This document shows positions 45,643 to 57,300 of a stretch of 64,000 nucleotides of DNA, one piece after another; position 1 is the first letter of the stretch, and every line of letters starts with the position of its first letter. Source of the DNA: Crossaster papposus (lineage: Eukaryota; Echinodermata; Asteroidea; Velatida; Solasteridae); NCBI GenBank assembly GCA_037893245.1, contig JBAIAA010000509.1, forward strand, positions 124,001-188,000. Reading direction: 5' to 3'. The notes below the pieces were generated by a model that did no database searches, was not told the DNA's origin, and was given only the letters and a program-made list of their open reading frames with translations. Position numbers and translations under genes: made by a program.

Positions 45643-46122
45643 TCGCACTGGATAAACATTTTGGGTAATTTAATTGACCATGACGCCGGGTAACATTCCG
45701 ATGGGTTGATCTTCCCACCGTCCGCACTTGGATTTAATTGACGCGGGTAGAATTGCCGAGACAATGGATAAACTAACCGAGCTGGCTCCAAAACAATAAA
45801 GAGGGCGCCCTGCGTGACCTATGACCGCGACTTGACGACCGGATCGTCTGTTCCCGACGCTAGCTCTCAACATTATTTTCTTACATAATGGGTGATAGAA
45901 GATTTAACCGAGACGTCGTGTCCGCACTGGATTTTCTGGCTCGGTTAAATCTTCCTGGTCAATCTTCCTGGGCACCTTTGGCTCGGTTAAACTACCCACA
46001 CGGCGTGGGTAAGTTACCTGTGAGGAAAGTTACCCAGGCTGTCCGCACTGGACTTGAAATGGGCAAGTTACCCATTGGCTCGGTTAGTTTGCCCAAATTA
46101 AGTCCAGTGCGGACAGGGCTTA
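45643..46122. mobile_element. MITE, TAAGCCSTGTYCGCACTGGA ends
   Basis: TAAGCCGTGTTCGCACTGGA at the left, TCCAGTGCGGACAGGGCTTA at the right. Internal repeats (CCGCACTGGA, TTAACCGAG, GGCTCGGTTAA) occur in both orientations. It starts 31 bp after the stop codon of the LRRC74-like gene and so probably lies in its 3' UTR. Confidence 0.75.
45795..45800 (+). promoter_or_regulatory. AATAAA, possible LRRC74-like polyadenylation signal
   Basis: First AATAAA after the stop at 45611, 184 bp downstream, inside the MITE 45643-46122. If used, the transposon provides the gene's 3' end. Confidence 0.4.
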
Positions 46123-46419
46123 AGTAAGGTTGTGGAAAGAATGTACTATCTTGATACTCACTTCAGCGGTTGTATTCAAAGTCTATAGAGAGTATTTGGA
46201 AATATTCTTGACTATTTCCTAACAAAATTGGAAATGTTTCTCATTCTCAATTTCATGTCCTTTCAACATTTTGGCACTAATTGACCTTCATTGAGATGAT
46301 ACATGAAGAAAAGAAAAAAGCATCAGGTGGTTGCAACATTCTTTCCAACGTTGTTATTATTATTATTGTTATTATTATTATTATTATTTTCTGGTAATGA
46401 AACCAAGGATCCTTTAAAA

Positions 46420-46735
46420 GCGCTCAAGGCACTGTAGTTCCTGAGCCAGAAGAACCCCGTAGACAGAGGCTGTCAGCCAGGAACACCGGGGCAAACCCCT
46501 TCTCTATAGCGATAAGTGTTCTGGGTTCTTTTACGTGCATTATACAATTTTATAATGTTATAATGGGAAAGATATATACACACATTATAAATTATACAAC
46601 ACACGGGACCTACAACTTTACGTCCCATCCAAAGCACGAAGCAATAGTGGTTTAATTGCCTTGCTTAAGGACACACGTGTCGACACCGGGAGTCGAACTA
46701 AGTTAGAGGCAAACCCAGTTTACAGGCCTGGTGGC
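46420..46735. mobile_element. SINE-like dispersed repeat
   Basis: GGTTCTTTTACGTGCATTAT, ACACACGGGACCTACAACTT, TACGTCCCATCC and GACACCGGGAGTCGAACTAA form the order seen in widespread animal SINE-type repeats, with a B-box complement (CGGGAGTCGAAC) pointing to the minus strand. An (ATT)n tract precedes it at 46350-46388. Confidence 0.5.
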
Positions 46736-47019
46736 CAAACAAATTATAAACAGACAAAGCATGCTTCGACGCACTGTTACCAAATTGATAAAACTAATGG
46801 GAAATCCTTCTGGAAGAAAAATGATGCCAAGATAGGGTCTTGAGCTAAAACCGCTAGACCAAATCAGGATTTCTTGATATCATTTTTTTTTCTAGAAGGA
46901 TCTCTATCTATTGGTATAGGTAGTTTTGGCTTCGGGTGGTGGAGGTATACTTGTTCGTTTTTGTATAGGTCACCCTGTACAGTGATTATAATTATATTGG
47001 CAATGAAAAAGATACGTGT

Positions 47020-47451
47020 CATATGCGAGTCATTGTGGCAAAATGAGACAAAACTGGGCAGACGTTGATATATGAGGGTTTACAGGTTTTAGGAAAGAGA
47101 ATATAATTCTCTAAACAATACTCTTTATTGCACTTGCATTGGACATTCAGTCGACAAATTAAGGTCAGAAAAAGTAAAAAAATACCAAGAAAGAGGCATT
47201 TTAAGTTTGGAGATATATATTTGTGAAAATGCAAGATGCCAATTGTTTTTCTTAAATAGAATTTTCTTCACAATTTGTATACTTTTTCTTTAAAACATGT
47301 ATAGTGCGGATATCAAAGATTTCAAATATCGGTAAATCTTAAAATAAAATAAATAAAAATAGGAAAAATTTGCTCCCCATTCTGTTTTTGCATTTTCTCC
47401 TAATACAGCCCTTGTCCAGTTCCGTCTCATTTTGCCAGAATGCCTCACATA
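47020..47451. mobile_element. MITE, second copy of TGTGAGGCATTCTGGC family
   Basis: Left end CATATGCGAGTCATTGTGGC then AAAATGAGACAAAACTGGGC, right end CCAGTTCCGTCTCATTTTGC then CAGAATGCCTCACATATA. 432 bp, like 40998-41430. Confidence 0.75.
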
Positions 47452-47459
47452 TACATGTA

Positions 47460-48240
47460 TGTAGAAGTTTGTAGGTCTAATTAGAATTTGTTACCTGGAT
47501 CCACCTAATTTAATATGACCCTACAGGGCAGTAATTCCAGTTTCAGTTATTTGGCTGCTTCAGTGATATCATACAAAAATATGTGACCATGAGGCAATGT
47601 TTACCATTTTTAAAAAATTTTGGCATTGCCAAGCACAAGGTTTTTACCTCTATAACCCTCCCAAATCCTCTAAAAATCAATGTGATTTTGCACACACCCT
47701 AGGGAGTTAGGGTTAAGACCGACCACATTAACAATTTATATTGCACTATTGGGAATTACTCAATAGGGTTTCACGAGTTGGCCATATTAAATTGAAGTGA
47801 GGTATAATCTTCATTTTTGGAACTTGCAGATATAAAGGACCTAAAGTTAATTACCAATGAATACCAGTCTTCTCTGATAACTAATTTTAAATTTGTGATT
47901 AAATGTATCTTAATGTTTTAAGCCACATTTTAAAACAATATTGAAAGTGAGGCAAGAATACACAAATTTTCTGGCACCATTCCATTCAAAATATATAATA
48001 TACATTCCAGAATGTCCATGTGTTCTAATCAATACAGTATACATCATTCAGATCAGCTTAATTTCCTACATGTACATACAATTTTGATATATACAAGTTT
48101 TCGGATATGTTTGTAACTGTAATAATATTTATAATTATTTTCTATATAAAGAGATCAAACAGGTTTTACAGGCAGGTACTTTTGTATGTGATTCAGAGGA
48201 AAACAAAGTCTTTCAATATTTTTTTTCTATAATCAAGTCT
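47460..48240. other. Intergenic, nothing recognised
   Basis: AT-rich; no gene, RNA or repeat boundary seen. Confidence 0.4.
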
Positions 48241-48248
48241 TTCATTAA

Positions 48249-49024
48249 CCCTAACCCTACCTAATGCTACTGTTTACTACTAGTAAAAGGTAGTATGCAG
48301 TACTCTCACTGACTTGTGTGCAATGCCTGTAGTAATTTTTAGTATTTGGTACTTCACCCCTTATTGCACTCATAGTACTTTTTAGCATTGGGTCCCTCTG
48401 CTTGCTGAGTGTGCATGGCCCATGTATGCTGTGTAAGGTGTTCTAAACTCTACAGCAAAAATTTTCACTTGGGACACAGCAGTGGGTCAAGCTGGACTAC
48501 TGCATTTTTTGCCAGGTAAGTATTACTGACCTGTATTGCCACTATTAGTATTTTGTAGTTGGCAGTATCTGTACTCTGTCAGTACACACCCAATCATCAG
48601 TCACAGAGAGACCCAATGCTACAAAATACTAAGTAGTATTCTGTAGTACGCAGTTCTTTAGCCCAAAGTAAGGCCTAGGGGGTTAGGGTTAACCCAAGGC
48701 CTTACTTTGGGCTAAAGAACTACGTACTACAGAATACTACTTATATTGTAGCACTGGGTCTCTCTGTGACTGATGATTGGGTGTGTACTGACAGAGTACA
48801 TATACTGCCAACTACAAAATACTAGTTTAGTACACTCTACACAGCATACATGGGCCATGCACACTCAGCAAGCAGAGGGACCCAATGCTAAAAAGTACTA
48901 TGAGTGCAAGGGGTGAAGTACCCAATACTAAAAATTACTACAGGCATTGCACACAAGTCAGTGAGAGTACTGCATACTACTTTTTACTACTAGTAGTAAA
49001 AAGTAGCATTAGGTAGGGTTAGGG
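48249..49024. mobile_element. 776 bp palindromic element, TTAA-flanked, CCCTAACCCTA ends
   Basis: The left arm (from CCCTAACCCTACCTAATGC) and right arm (to GCATTAGGTAGGGTTAGGG) are inverted copies over roughly 330 bp each, with TTAA on both sides (48245-48248, 49025-49028). The left arm carries about 95 bp (about 48445-48540) absent from the right. The centre is GGGGGTTAGGGTTAACCC near 48677-48695. TTAA plus CCC termini fits a piggyBac-type non-autonomous element; no transposase frame. Confidence 0.75.
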
Positions 49025-49354
49025 TTAAAAACAGTCTTCCAACTTGTAGGAGAAAATAATGCAAATAATTTTCCTGCACAAACTATTTTCCTCAGTGTTT
49101 TGTTATGTAATTCACTGTCTAGAAAGTCACAATAAACACTGTAGAATAATATATGATTAGTATTGGAAAATAAACATGTTGCCGCTTGTGGCGCTTGATC
49201 AACATTTATATTAATGATTATGTTTATAAATGGTGTACTATATACATATACATGTATAACTTTATATTTTGTACCAACAATAAATTGGTGATCTCTTATT
49301 ATGCAGACATCTTATAGCTTAATTGTATGCAACATTGAATACTACAATCTTTAA

Positions 49355-49470
49355 ATCTATCTATCTATCAATCTATCTATACATCCAGCACTCTGTATCT
49401 GTCATGCATTCAGTCGGTCGCGGTACCGGTGTACCGGTACATCACTGTGTCTGTCTGTCTGTCTGTAGGG
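49355..49470. repeat. Simple repeats (TCTA)n and (TGTC)n
   Basis: TCTATCTATCTATCAATCTA at about 49357-49380 and TGTCTGTCTGTCTGTC at 49447-49466. Confidence 0.8.
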
Positions 49471-49474
49471 CTGT

Positions 49475-50325
49475 CCATATCTCAAGAACCTGTGGATACT
49501 GTGTGAAGTAGAAAATCGGCAGGTGTAGGCCTATTGCTCAAGACCCAAAAATGTTCAGTGTCAAGTTTGAAGTTGTTTGGATGAGCGGTTCTCGAAAAAT
49601 CTGCGAAAAATCTGCAAAATATCTGCAAACAATTCAGCCCTACTGGAGTCCTAGACCCGCTGTTGCTGCACACTTTGAACAGGCACTGCACTCGAGCTAT
49701 AACTACCGGAAGCAATTTGCCCATTCCAAATGGGCTCATTTTGTAAGGGGACTGGTTTACTATAATGTATTCAAGGAAATTTACATCATTTACGTTTGCT
49801 GTGATTTTCAGAAAAGGAGATGGAAAGTGACAGGGTCTAATTTGAGTCGAGCTTTCTGTATGATTGATGAACCCATCACACACATGCCCCTTCTCGTCCC
49901 GGAAATGATTTGCCGTTTAATGGACTTCTCGGAAATATCAGTACAGGTCTTTGTGTCCGATTTCACTTCACTTTCAAACATGAGGTGGGAGGCACATCTA
50001 TCCTGATGACCGCTATTTTTAACTTTTGCTTCCTTCAGGCAGCCCCTGCCAGTGGGATTGTTTACTTTTATTGTCCAAAGATAATAATAATAATATATTG
50101 CATTATATCAAGGAATTGAACACATCAATAAAGTACCCCCCAACCCCACTACATATAACTCCTCGTAATTCTAAAGGTAACAATTTCTTACAGATTACAC
50201 CTAGCATAGAAAAACTGACAAAATATCTGGACCAAACTTTGTCAAAAGAAAGTATTATGATAGTTCAGTACCCCGCCCCCCCCCCCCCCCAAAAAAAAAA
50301 AATTAAACAAAATAAATGACACCAC
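49475..50325. other. Intergenic; 151-codon frame not accepted as a gene
   Basis: An open frame at 49551-50006 has no domain I recognise and contains repeat-like segments (TCTGCGAAAAATCTGCAAAA). A short C tract followed by an A tract is at 50276-50301. Confidence 0.35.
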
Positions 50326-50330
50326 TTTAA

Positions 50331-51029
50331 TCAATTGACCAATTTGCGTGTGGAATTTAAATAATATCTGGTACACTGACTTGTTCATGTAGCTTGGCAC
50401 AGTTTGACTTATCCAGACCAAATACATACATTCGCATTTTTGTATCACTGTGGAGACATGGCTTTGTTCTCGTGTACAAAATGGTTAGAAAGTCGAGCAC
50501 GTTTTTCAAAATGCTCCCATTTTAACCATAATTTTTTTCCTGCGGGTTGAAATTTCGATCCAATATACCCTATATTATACCCTAACCCTAACCCACATCC
50601 TAATCCTAGTTTTTGAGTAATTTAAGTAAAATCCAAAAATCTAATTTGTGAAATTCCCAATGGAGACCTATTCATCTATAGAAATGTACCCTCCGGAGAC
50701 GTTTTGTCTCCATTGTACACATTGTGTTCATGTCTCCAGAGGGTACCGTATTTCGGAACACTGTTGCTATATCACGTGATTCGGGGCAAGCTATTGCATA
50801 GTTACGTTAGAGACGCTCAGCACCAATACATTGTTCACAGTGGTTGAGAATGGTACAGAGACACCAGACCATTCCAGAGCCGGGGGTTGCTAGCGTAAGG
50901 CTTGCCCCGAATCACGTGATATAGCAACAGTCTTTGGTCTGGAGAATTTAAATGTAAACTGTGCCAAGCTATGTGAACAAGTCGGTGTACCAGATATTAT
51001 TCAAATTCCACACGCAAATGGTCAATTGA
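50331..51029. mobile_element. Palindromic element, copy 1, with an insertion
   Basis: Outer arms TCAATTGACCAATTTGCGTG (left) and CACGCAAATGGTCAATTGA (right). Then AATAATATCTGGTACACTGA and GCTTGGCACAGTTT, inverted at 50940-51010. The core GTTGCTATATCACGTGATTC is inverted at 50908-50930. Compared with copy 2 an extra block of about 335 bp (about 50423-50757) interrupts the left arm; part of it is the repeat of 9596-9835. Confidence 0.75.
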
Positions 51030-51073
51030 GAAGGCGTGGCCAGACCTCCACAAAGTGCCACCTAGTCGGTTGC

Positions 51074-51460
51074 AATAAGCCATTTGCGCGTGACCCCGAG
51101 TTAAATTTAAATAATATCTGGTACACTGATTTGTTCGCACAGCTTGGCACAGTTTAACTTTAAATTCTCCAGACCAAAGACACTGTTGCTATATCACGTG
51201 ATTCGGGGCAAGCTTTTGCATAGTTACGTAAGAGACAATACATTGTTTACAATGGGTGAGAATGGCAAAAAGACACCAGACCATTCCAGAGCTGGGGGTT
51301 GCTAGCGTATGACGCGTAAGGCTTGCCCCGAATCACGTGATATAGCAACAGCGTCTTTGGTCTGGAGAATTTAAAGTTAAACTGTGCCAAGCTCGGTGAG
51401 CAAGTCAGTGTACCAGATGTTATTCAAATTTAACTCGGGGTCACGCGCAAATGGCTTATT
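51074..51460. mobile_element. Palindromic element, copy 2, uninterrupted
   Basis: Arms AATAAGCCATTTGCGCGTGA and its complement at the right, with the same inner order as copy 1 (ATCTGGTACACTGATTTGTT, CTCCAGACCAAAGACACTGT, TATCACGTGATTCGGGGCAA). 387 bp. Separated from copy 1 by 44 bp. Confidence 0.8.
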
Positions 51461-51469
51461 ACCCTCATC

Positions 51470-52765
51470 TAACTCATGGACCAATCGGTGTCAAAACAAA
51501 GTAGCATGGGATTACATTACAAAAAAGACACCCCAAACAACCCATTACCCTACAAATCCCACCCCGTGTCGGGTTCATTTAACATTATGAGCCACCTTGT
51601 CAAAAATAAAGAATGATGGTATAATAAAAGTAACATATGAAACCCTCATTTCAAGTGGTGCACACTGCATAACAATTATTACGTGCTACATAAGTGACCA
51701 GCGCAAAACAAATCTGACTTTTTCTGATCGAACAGGACACAATAGGTATAGCGCATCAATATGCATTAAGAGCTAAAAGTGTCAGGTAGTTATCTTTACA
51801 GCGCACTCTGATGAGGACCCCAACTTTAACGTATAACAACATTACTATATACCTCCTATTTTCTGCTGTCCAGCCTTTATTTGTGCCCTGGAACCTTTTG
51901 TATTTGAAATAGGAATACAAAGGTAGTCACACACTACAAGCAGAATGATGCAAAAGCTTGCTGAAATTTGCTCAATTTTTTTTGGGCGAAAACAACTTAG
52001 CAAAAATGGTAATCTTTTTCTTTTTTCCTTCATCTTTTAAAAGTATTACTGGAGTAAGCTTACTTCACCCTTATTATATTTTAACATATTTGGCGTATTG
52101 TAGTATAGTAAATATGCACATAATAGGTGTTATGCTGGAGTTACACTAAGGCCTAATTATAAGTTTTACCTTCTGGTGTTTTGAAGCTCAATGTACGGTC
52201 TACAAAATTTAACAACCACGCAACACGAAGGATGGCAAACAAACAGCTGCCGACAGATCTGAGCAGAGAGATTAGTAACGACCTGCAAGTAATATTTTAA
52301 AAGTAACATCGAATAAATATGCCAATCTACATACTAATTGCAATAAATTACTGTCAGGTTATTTATTAAGATAAATAAATTACATATAGTTTAAGAGGAT
52401 ACCATCATTTCAAAAAGTAAAGGTTTATTATTCCAACAGGCAAAAGTAAACCAAGACGAAGTTGAAGTTTCATTTTCATTGTCATTGGGTTTCGTAAAAT
52501 AAGGCGCTCACATAATAAGAGTTCAGATCCTAGCTTGAAAACCAGCAGCAAAACGATTTAGAACACAGTACCAAAAGTAATCAATAGCCCGCACAATTTG
52601 TTTTCATCTTTATTCTCAATTAGTTTACCCTTGACGGGACTATTACTAGAACAAAAACTAAACACTCTAAAATAATTGATTTCCCGTGTCAATCACTTGA
52701 CACGCAGCCAACAGAATGTTTGGCAACATGCTGGTAGGTGCAGTTCAAGAATGAGGACGAGTACA
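51470..52765. other. Intergenic, nothing recognised
   Basis: AT-rich; no gene, RNA or repeat boundary seen. Confidence 0.4.
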
Positions 52766-52768
52766 CCT

Positions 52769-52905
52769 GGGCCCAATTTCATAAAACATGTAAGCACCAA
52801 AATTTGATTACCTCAGGCTCAAATTAGTTTTGCTCAGTAAAACAAAGTTACCAGCTTAATGTGCTTACCAGCCCCATGTGCTTTCGGGAAAAGGCAGCAT
52901 TCCTT
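52769..52905. mobile_element. Partial copy of the GGGCCCAATTTCATAAAAC MITE
   Basis: Left terminal repeat and the GTAAGCACCAAAATTTG block match 261-510. The right end is lost. Confidence 0.6.
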
Positions 52906-53317
52906 CTTTTTTCGTAACGTGACAGTGAAGGCTGCCTCTCATCAGAAATAGTCAGAAATAGTCAGACATATTTGGTCTGGGAACCAGACTATCAGGGGCC
53001 GACTATGACACAAATTCGGCCCAGGACATTCAGACAATTTGAATTGTTGCATATTTTGCATCATCTAAAAATAGCTACGCAGTGTAGCGCGTCATTAATA
53101 TTTTTGTCACCGGCGGCCACCTGACCTACATTTTAGACGTCTGGGCATACCAAATTGTAGGGAACCAGACTAACACAATGCCTAATATTAAAGCCCATTA
53201 GCAGGATATATTACTTTTAACCTTCAACATTGAGCCATCACTTGTAACCTGAACGCTCATTAACTTTGATCATCTAGTAATATTAATACATAGCATATAC
53301 ATAGATGTAGTGTTGCG

Positions 53318-53729
53318 TATAAAGGTATAGGATACACCATTTGCAGATATCGAAAATATTTACTATCGAATTATTAAGAAATATCTTACTCATTTGAAAG
53401 TGAATATTGAAATATCTTACTTATCTGAAAATAAATAGTGATTCTAGGCATCCAGCAAAATGATTGCGCTAGATAGGGCCTATCCTGTAATTGTTTCCAA
53501 AAAAATATAATCACCTGAGGGAAATCGTGAAAAAAACAAGAACAAGATAAGAATAACTGCCCGACGCCGGTTGAAAACGAACGCGGTTTTTCTTGCTTTT
53601 CTCGGCATCTATAATTGTAAAACTTCGGACAGGCCAGTTAAACGATATTTGCTATAAAATACCCCCCCCCCCCCCACCTAACGACAAAAAATCTACCCAT
53701 TCCTGATAATCTAAGCAATTACCAATTAC
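53318..53729. mobile_element. TTAA-family MITE, near-complete copy
   Basis: Begins ATAAAGGTATAGGATACACC, and has CAGATATCGAAAATATTTAC, CCCGACGCCGGTTGAAAACG and at the right CATTCCTGATAATCTAAGCA then ATTACCAATTACC. It contains a short internal duplication at 53384-53432 and a C tract at 53662-53676. Confidence 0.65.
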
Positions 53730-53871
53730 CAACATTAATAATTAACAGCTGAAAGTTATCTTTCAGCTTAATGGCAAACACGTTTTCTCACTCTAACGGC
53801 CCGCGATTTCCCCTTTTTATAAATTCGCAATCTCAGTAAACGTGAGCTCCTCGTGAAATATCTCATTAACG

Positions 53872-53901
53872 CCCCCCCCCCCCCCCCCCCCCCCCCCCCC
53901 C
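53872..53901. repeat. C30 homopolymer
   Basis: 30 consecutive C between TTAACG and TTAAGCC. Confidence 0.9.
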
Positions 53902-54262
53902 TTAAGCCTGGATCTGTTTGTGAAATGCTAATTTGTGCATTTCTTTGTCGTGGTGATCCCTGGGTGTTGTGAAGTATCAATTAATGTTCATTGCGAGTGC
54001 ACCATCACGTGTTTCTTTTGTTACATGTTATTATTGTATGGTCTTGTACTGAGTTAGTTTCACGCACTACCCGTAGAGCAAGGAACAGCTCAACCTGAGC
54101 AGCACTGAATGAAAGCGATACCACTGATCAACATAATTCGTCCCGCGCGCGCGAACTTCACAGCTGAGAGTGTGATAAACCATGGAGGAATAAGACCTCC
54201 ATGGATAAACTTGCTGATCTATCTCTTAGAATCACGCCAGTTTAACAGAAAATGGAGTTGTT

Positions 54263-54268
54263 TATAAA
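54263..54268 (+). promoter_or_regulatory. Possible TATA box of the SRCR gene
   Basis: TATAAA lies 70 bp upstream of the ATG at 54333. A start of transcription about 30 bp downstream would give a 5' UTR near 40 nt. Position only; other TATA-like words are common in this AT-rich DNA. Confidence 0.3.
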
Positions 54269-54332
54269 CTTTCTTCGCAGTCCGACAACGGAGTATTTGC
54301 TGAACGATTAAGACTTCTACTTGTAGAAAATA

Positions 54333-57300
54333 ATGGAAGAACTGAATATTATCCGTACGTTGGTCGTTCTGACGGTTGCGTTCAATTTTTGTAAGGCGCA
54401 GGTCTTTGGTAAGTATATGGAATGCATGGTATTATGTTAGTGACTGTCAGTAGCTTTCATGTTTAAAGGGATCGTATACGTTTGGTAATTAGAACCCACT
54501 GTTTGTTTGAATCCTATATACCATAAAACTAACCTGTAAAAATGTCATTCAAAAGGTGGTAGCGATTTTCCATAACCGCAGTACTTCGAAGTGAAAAGTT
54601 TCTAAAAATGCATTCTACTATCAAAAGCTGCTGTACTTCTTACCAAGTAATTTTGTATTGCCATAAATTTTTGGAGTAATTACAAAACGTATACGATCTT
54701 TTTAATTACAAAGATATACCTATATGATTATATAAAGCCTTACAATATGATAGGGATGCAAGACTGACTCAGTAGATATACATGTAGTAGGGCCGTTCTC
54801 CACAGTGTCATCGTCGTATCGCTGACAACTTACAATTTCATATTAAATAATACCATCCATTGTTTAATTTTAGACTAAAATAACTTAAAGGTAGGATACA
54901 CTATTGGTAATTGCTTGAATTATCAGGAATGGATTTGAGGGGTTGTATGCTAGTAAATATTGTTTAATTGACCCGTCCGAAGTTTTACAATCATGAATCC
55001 CGAGTAAAAATCGGCGCCGAAAAAAAACAGGCGTCGGGAGCTGTTCTTTTTTTTTTCTTCGCTATCGCCGTCCGGCGATTGTGATTTTTTGTTTATAAAC
55101 TTTAATTTTTCGGAACAATTACAGGGTATCTAGCGCAATCATTTTGATGGATGCCTGGAATCATTATTTACTTTCAAATAAGTATGCACTAAGGTATTTC
55201 TTAATAATTTGGGAGCAACAAATGTTGATATCTGCAAAATACTACCTTTAATGAAATATAAAATGACTCGATGCAATATGTGACCCGCTCCATCGTAATC
55301 AGGAATAATTCGCTGGCGCCGTTTTACGCAATCGGTCGTGAACGCATGGGTGAAAACCGTGACCACGGTCGTTTTTCTGAACATTGTATTTTTAGGAAGT
55401 GTAGTTATCACAGATTATTGTCATTAATGCCTTGTAATATGTAAAAACGATAAATAAAGATGAAAATGAAGATGATTTGTGTGCGCTGTCCGTATGATTT
55501 TGGTCAATTTTGTTTATTTCAAAGCTGTTTTTCTTGTAATGTGGATTCGGAAAATAAATATACACCTGTCATCTTCCTCAGACCATAACTCGTTAGCCTA
55601 AGAAGATACACACTTGTGATGGGTATCATTAGAAAGCTTATGAATTTCCCTTTCTCACCATGTGCATAGGCCTATCTAAAAAAGTCATTTCGAAACTTAT
55701 TCCTGATTTCGATGGAGCGGGTCACACATTTTAAGAAATAAAATCATATAAAACGCGCACTGAGGTTCCCTTCTGAAACCGTTTGCCCAGTCATTGAATG
55801 TTGTTCAACACTGATATCAACTGCCTGCACTCGAAGCACTGTAAACCAACAAGCTGTAATTTTAGGGGAAGTCATAGCAGTCGAGACGCCAGGACGGTCT
55901 TTAAAAAAAACGGTGGCCATGTTTTTACGGGACGGACTGTTTTTTTAAAGACTTTCGAATACTGTCAGTTTACGTTGCTATTTCTGTAAAAAAAGGGGTA
56001 TAAAAACACCCAATACGTTACTGAAATTCGGCTAGGTTGCCGAATATAAATGAAGTGGGAACAACACATTATTACACATCATGAGTACGTAGATTTAGTG
56101 TACAAAATGCTACGAGTACGATAACCATAACATACTTACCTGTCGTGATTTGGTTTTTATACATTTTCATGCCATGATAAAGTTCCTTTTTTTATGAATG
56201 ATTACGAAAGGAGATCTAATGCGATTATGCCACAAATCTTAATTTTATCATGAAATTGTTTGAATAATAACAAATTATGGTAAGGAAAAAACATTTTTGG
56301 TCTAAAAACCGGATCTTAATATCTACATATTTTCTCAGTTCTGATTGGTCAGTTACTACGTAATAAATGTAATGTATAGGCCTAAGGTAACAGTATAGAT
56401 TCTCTGTAAATTAAATACTTTATTGGTGTTGATGTATATTTACAAATTGTTGTATTTTGACGGAGTGATCTTATAAATATATTATAGCCTCTTTGTATAA
56501 ATTAACGTTAAAACATGAAAACTACGGATACGTAATATTTTCTAGGTCCCAGTATCCTAATTGTACGTTCAAAATCCGGTAAACTAAAATACGGTGGTGG
56601 TTTGTTTTGTACAGGTAAAAAACACGTTATTTTAAGAAAATTCTTTACAGTGTATGCTCAGTCGAAATTGTTGGTAATTTATTTGTACCTGAATTATCCG
56701 GGTGTATAAGGCACATAACTTCATACACTGCAAAAACTGCGGTGTTAAATTTACACTATTGGTACATGTAATTATATAGGACCATCTGGTGTTAAATTGT
56801 ACTGGTGGTGTCCTATATAGATACCGATTAACACAGGGTTTGTACAGGGTACCAATGAAGCATAACATGGATAGCCCAATAGTGGTTTACTCAACGCTGT
56901 CAAATTGCCTTAATATATCGTGTATATATATATATATATATATATAAATATTGCCACAAGTGGATATTTTTTTCATGCATATTTTGTCATCTTCCATATG
57001 TCACACTTGTGTGAGTATCATGCGTTACCAATGTATGCGCACGTGCCCCTCAGTAATAAAACCCTGAAAGATTATAGTATTCTAGGACCTGGCTTAGACA
57101 TGTAGGCCTATGCACATAATTTAGGAGAGGCTAACTCAACTGTCACCTATAGGCTAATATGACCACAAGGAACTTGACAACTTGGGATGTGTGCCCAAAA
57201 ATATATCGGGGGCGAAAAGCCTGAAGATGACCACGCCCTTTTTAAAATGACCACGCCCTTTTTAAAATGACCACGCCCTTTTTAAAATGACCATGCCCTT

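Noticed and set aside
48245-49028. Interstitial telomere or chromosome fusion point
   Set aside because: Only about two TTAGGG units occur at each position, in a palindrome with TTAA flanks; a transposon terminus explains them better.
49551-50006. 151-codon plus-strand frame overlapping a 133-codon minus frame
   Set aside because: No known domain; the sequence includes repeat-like words and a frame is open on both strands, typical of chance.
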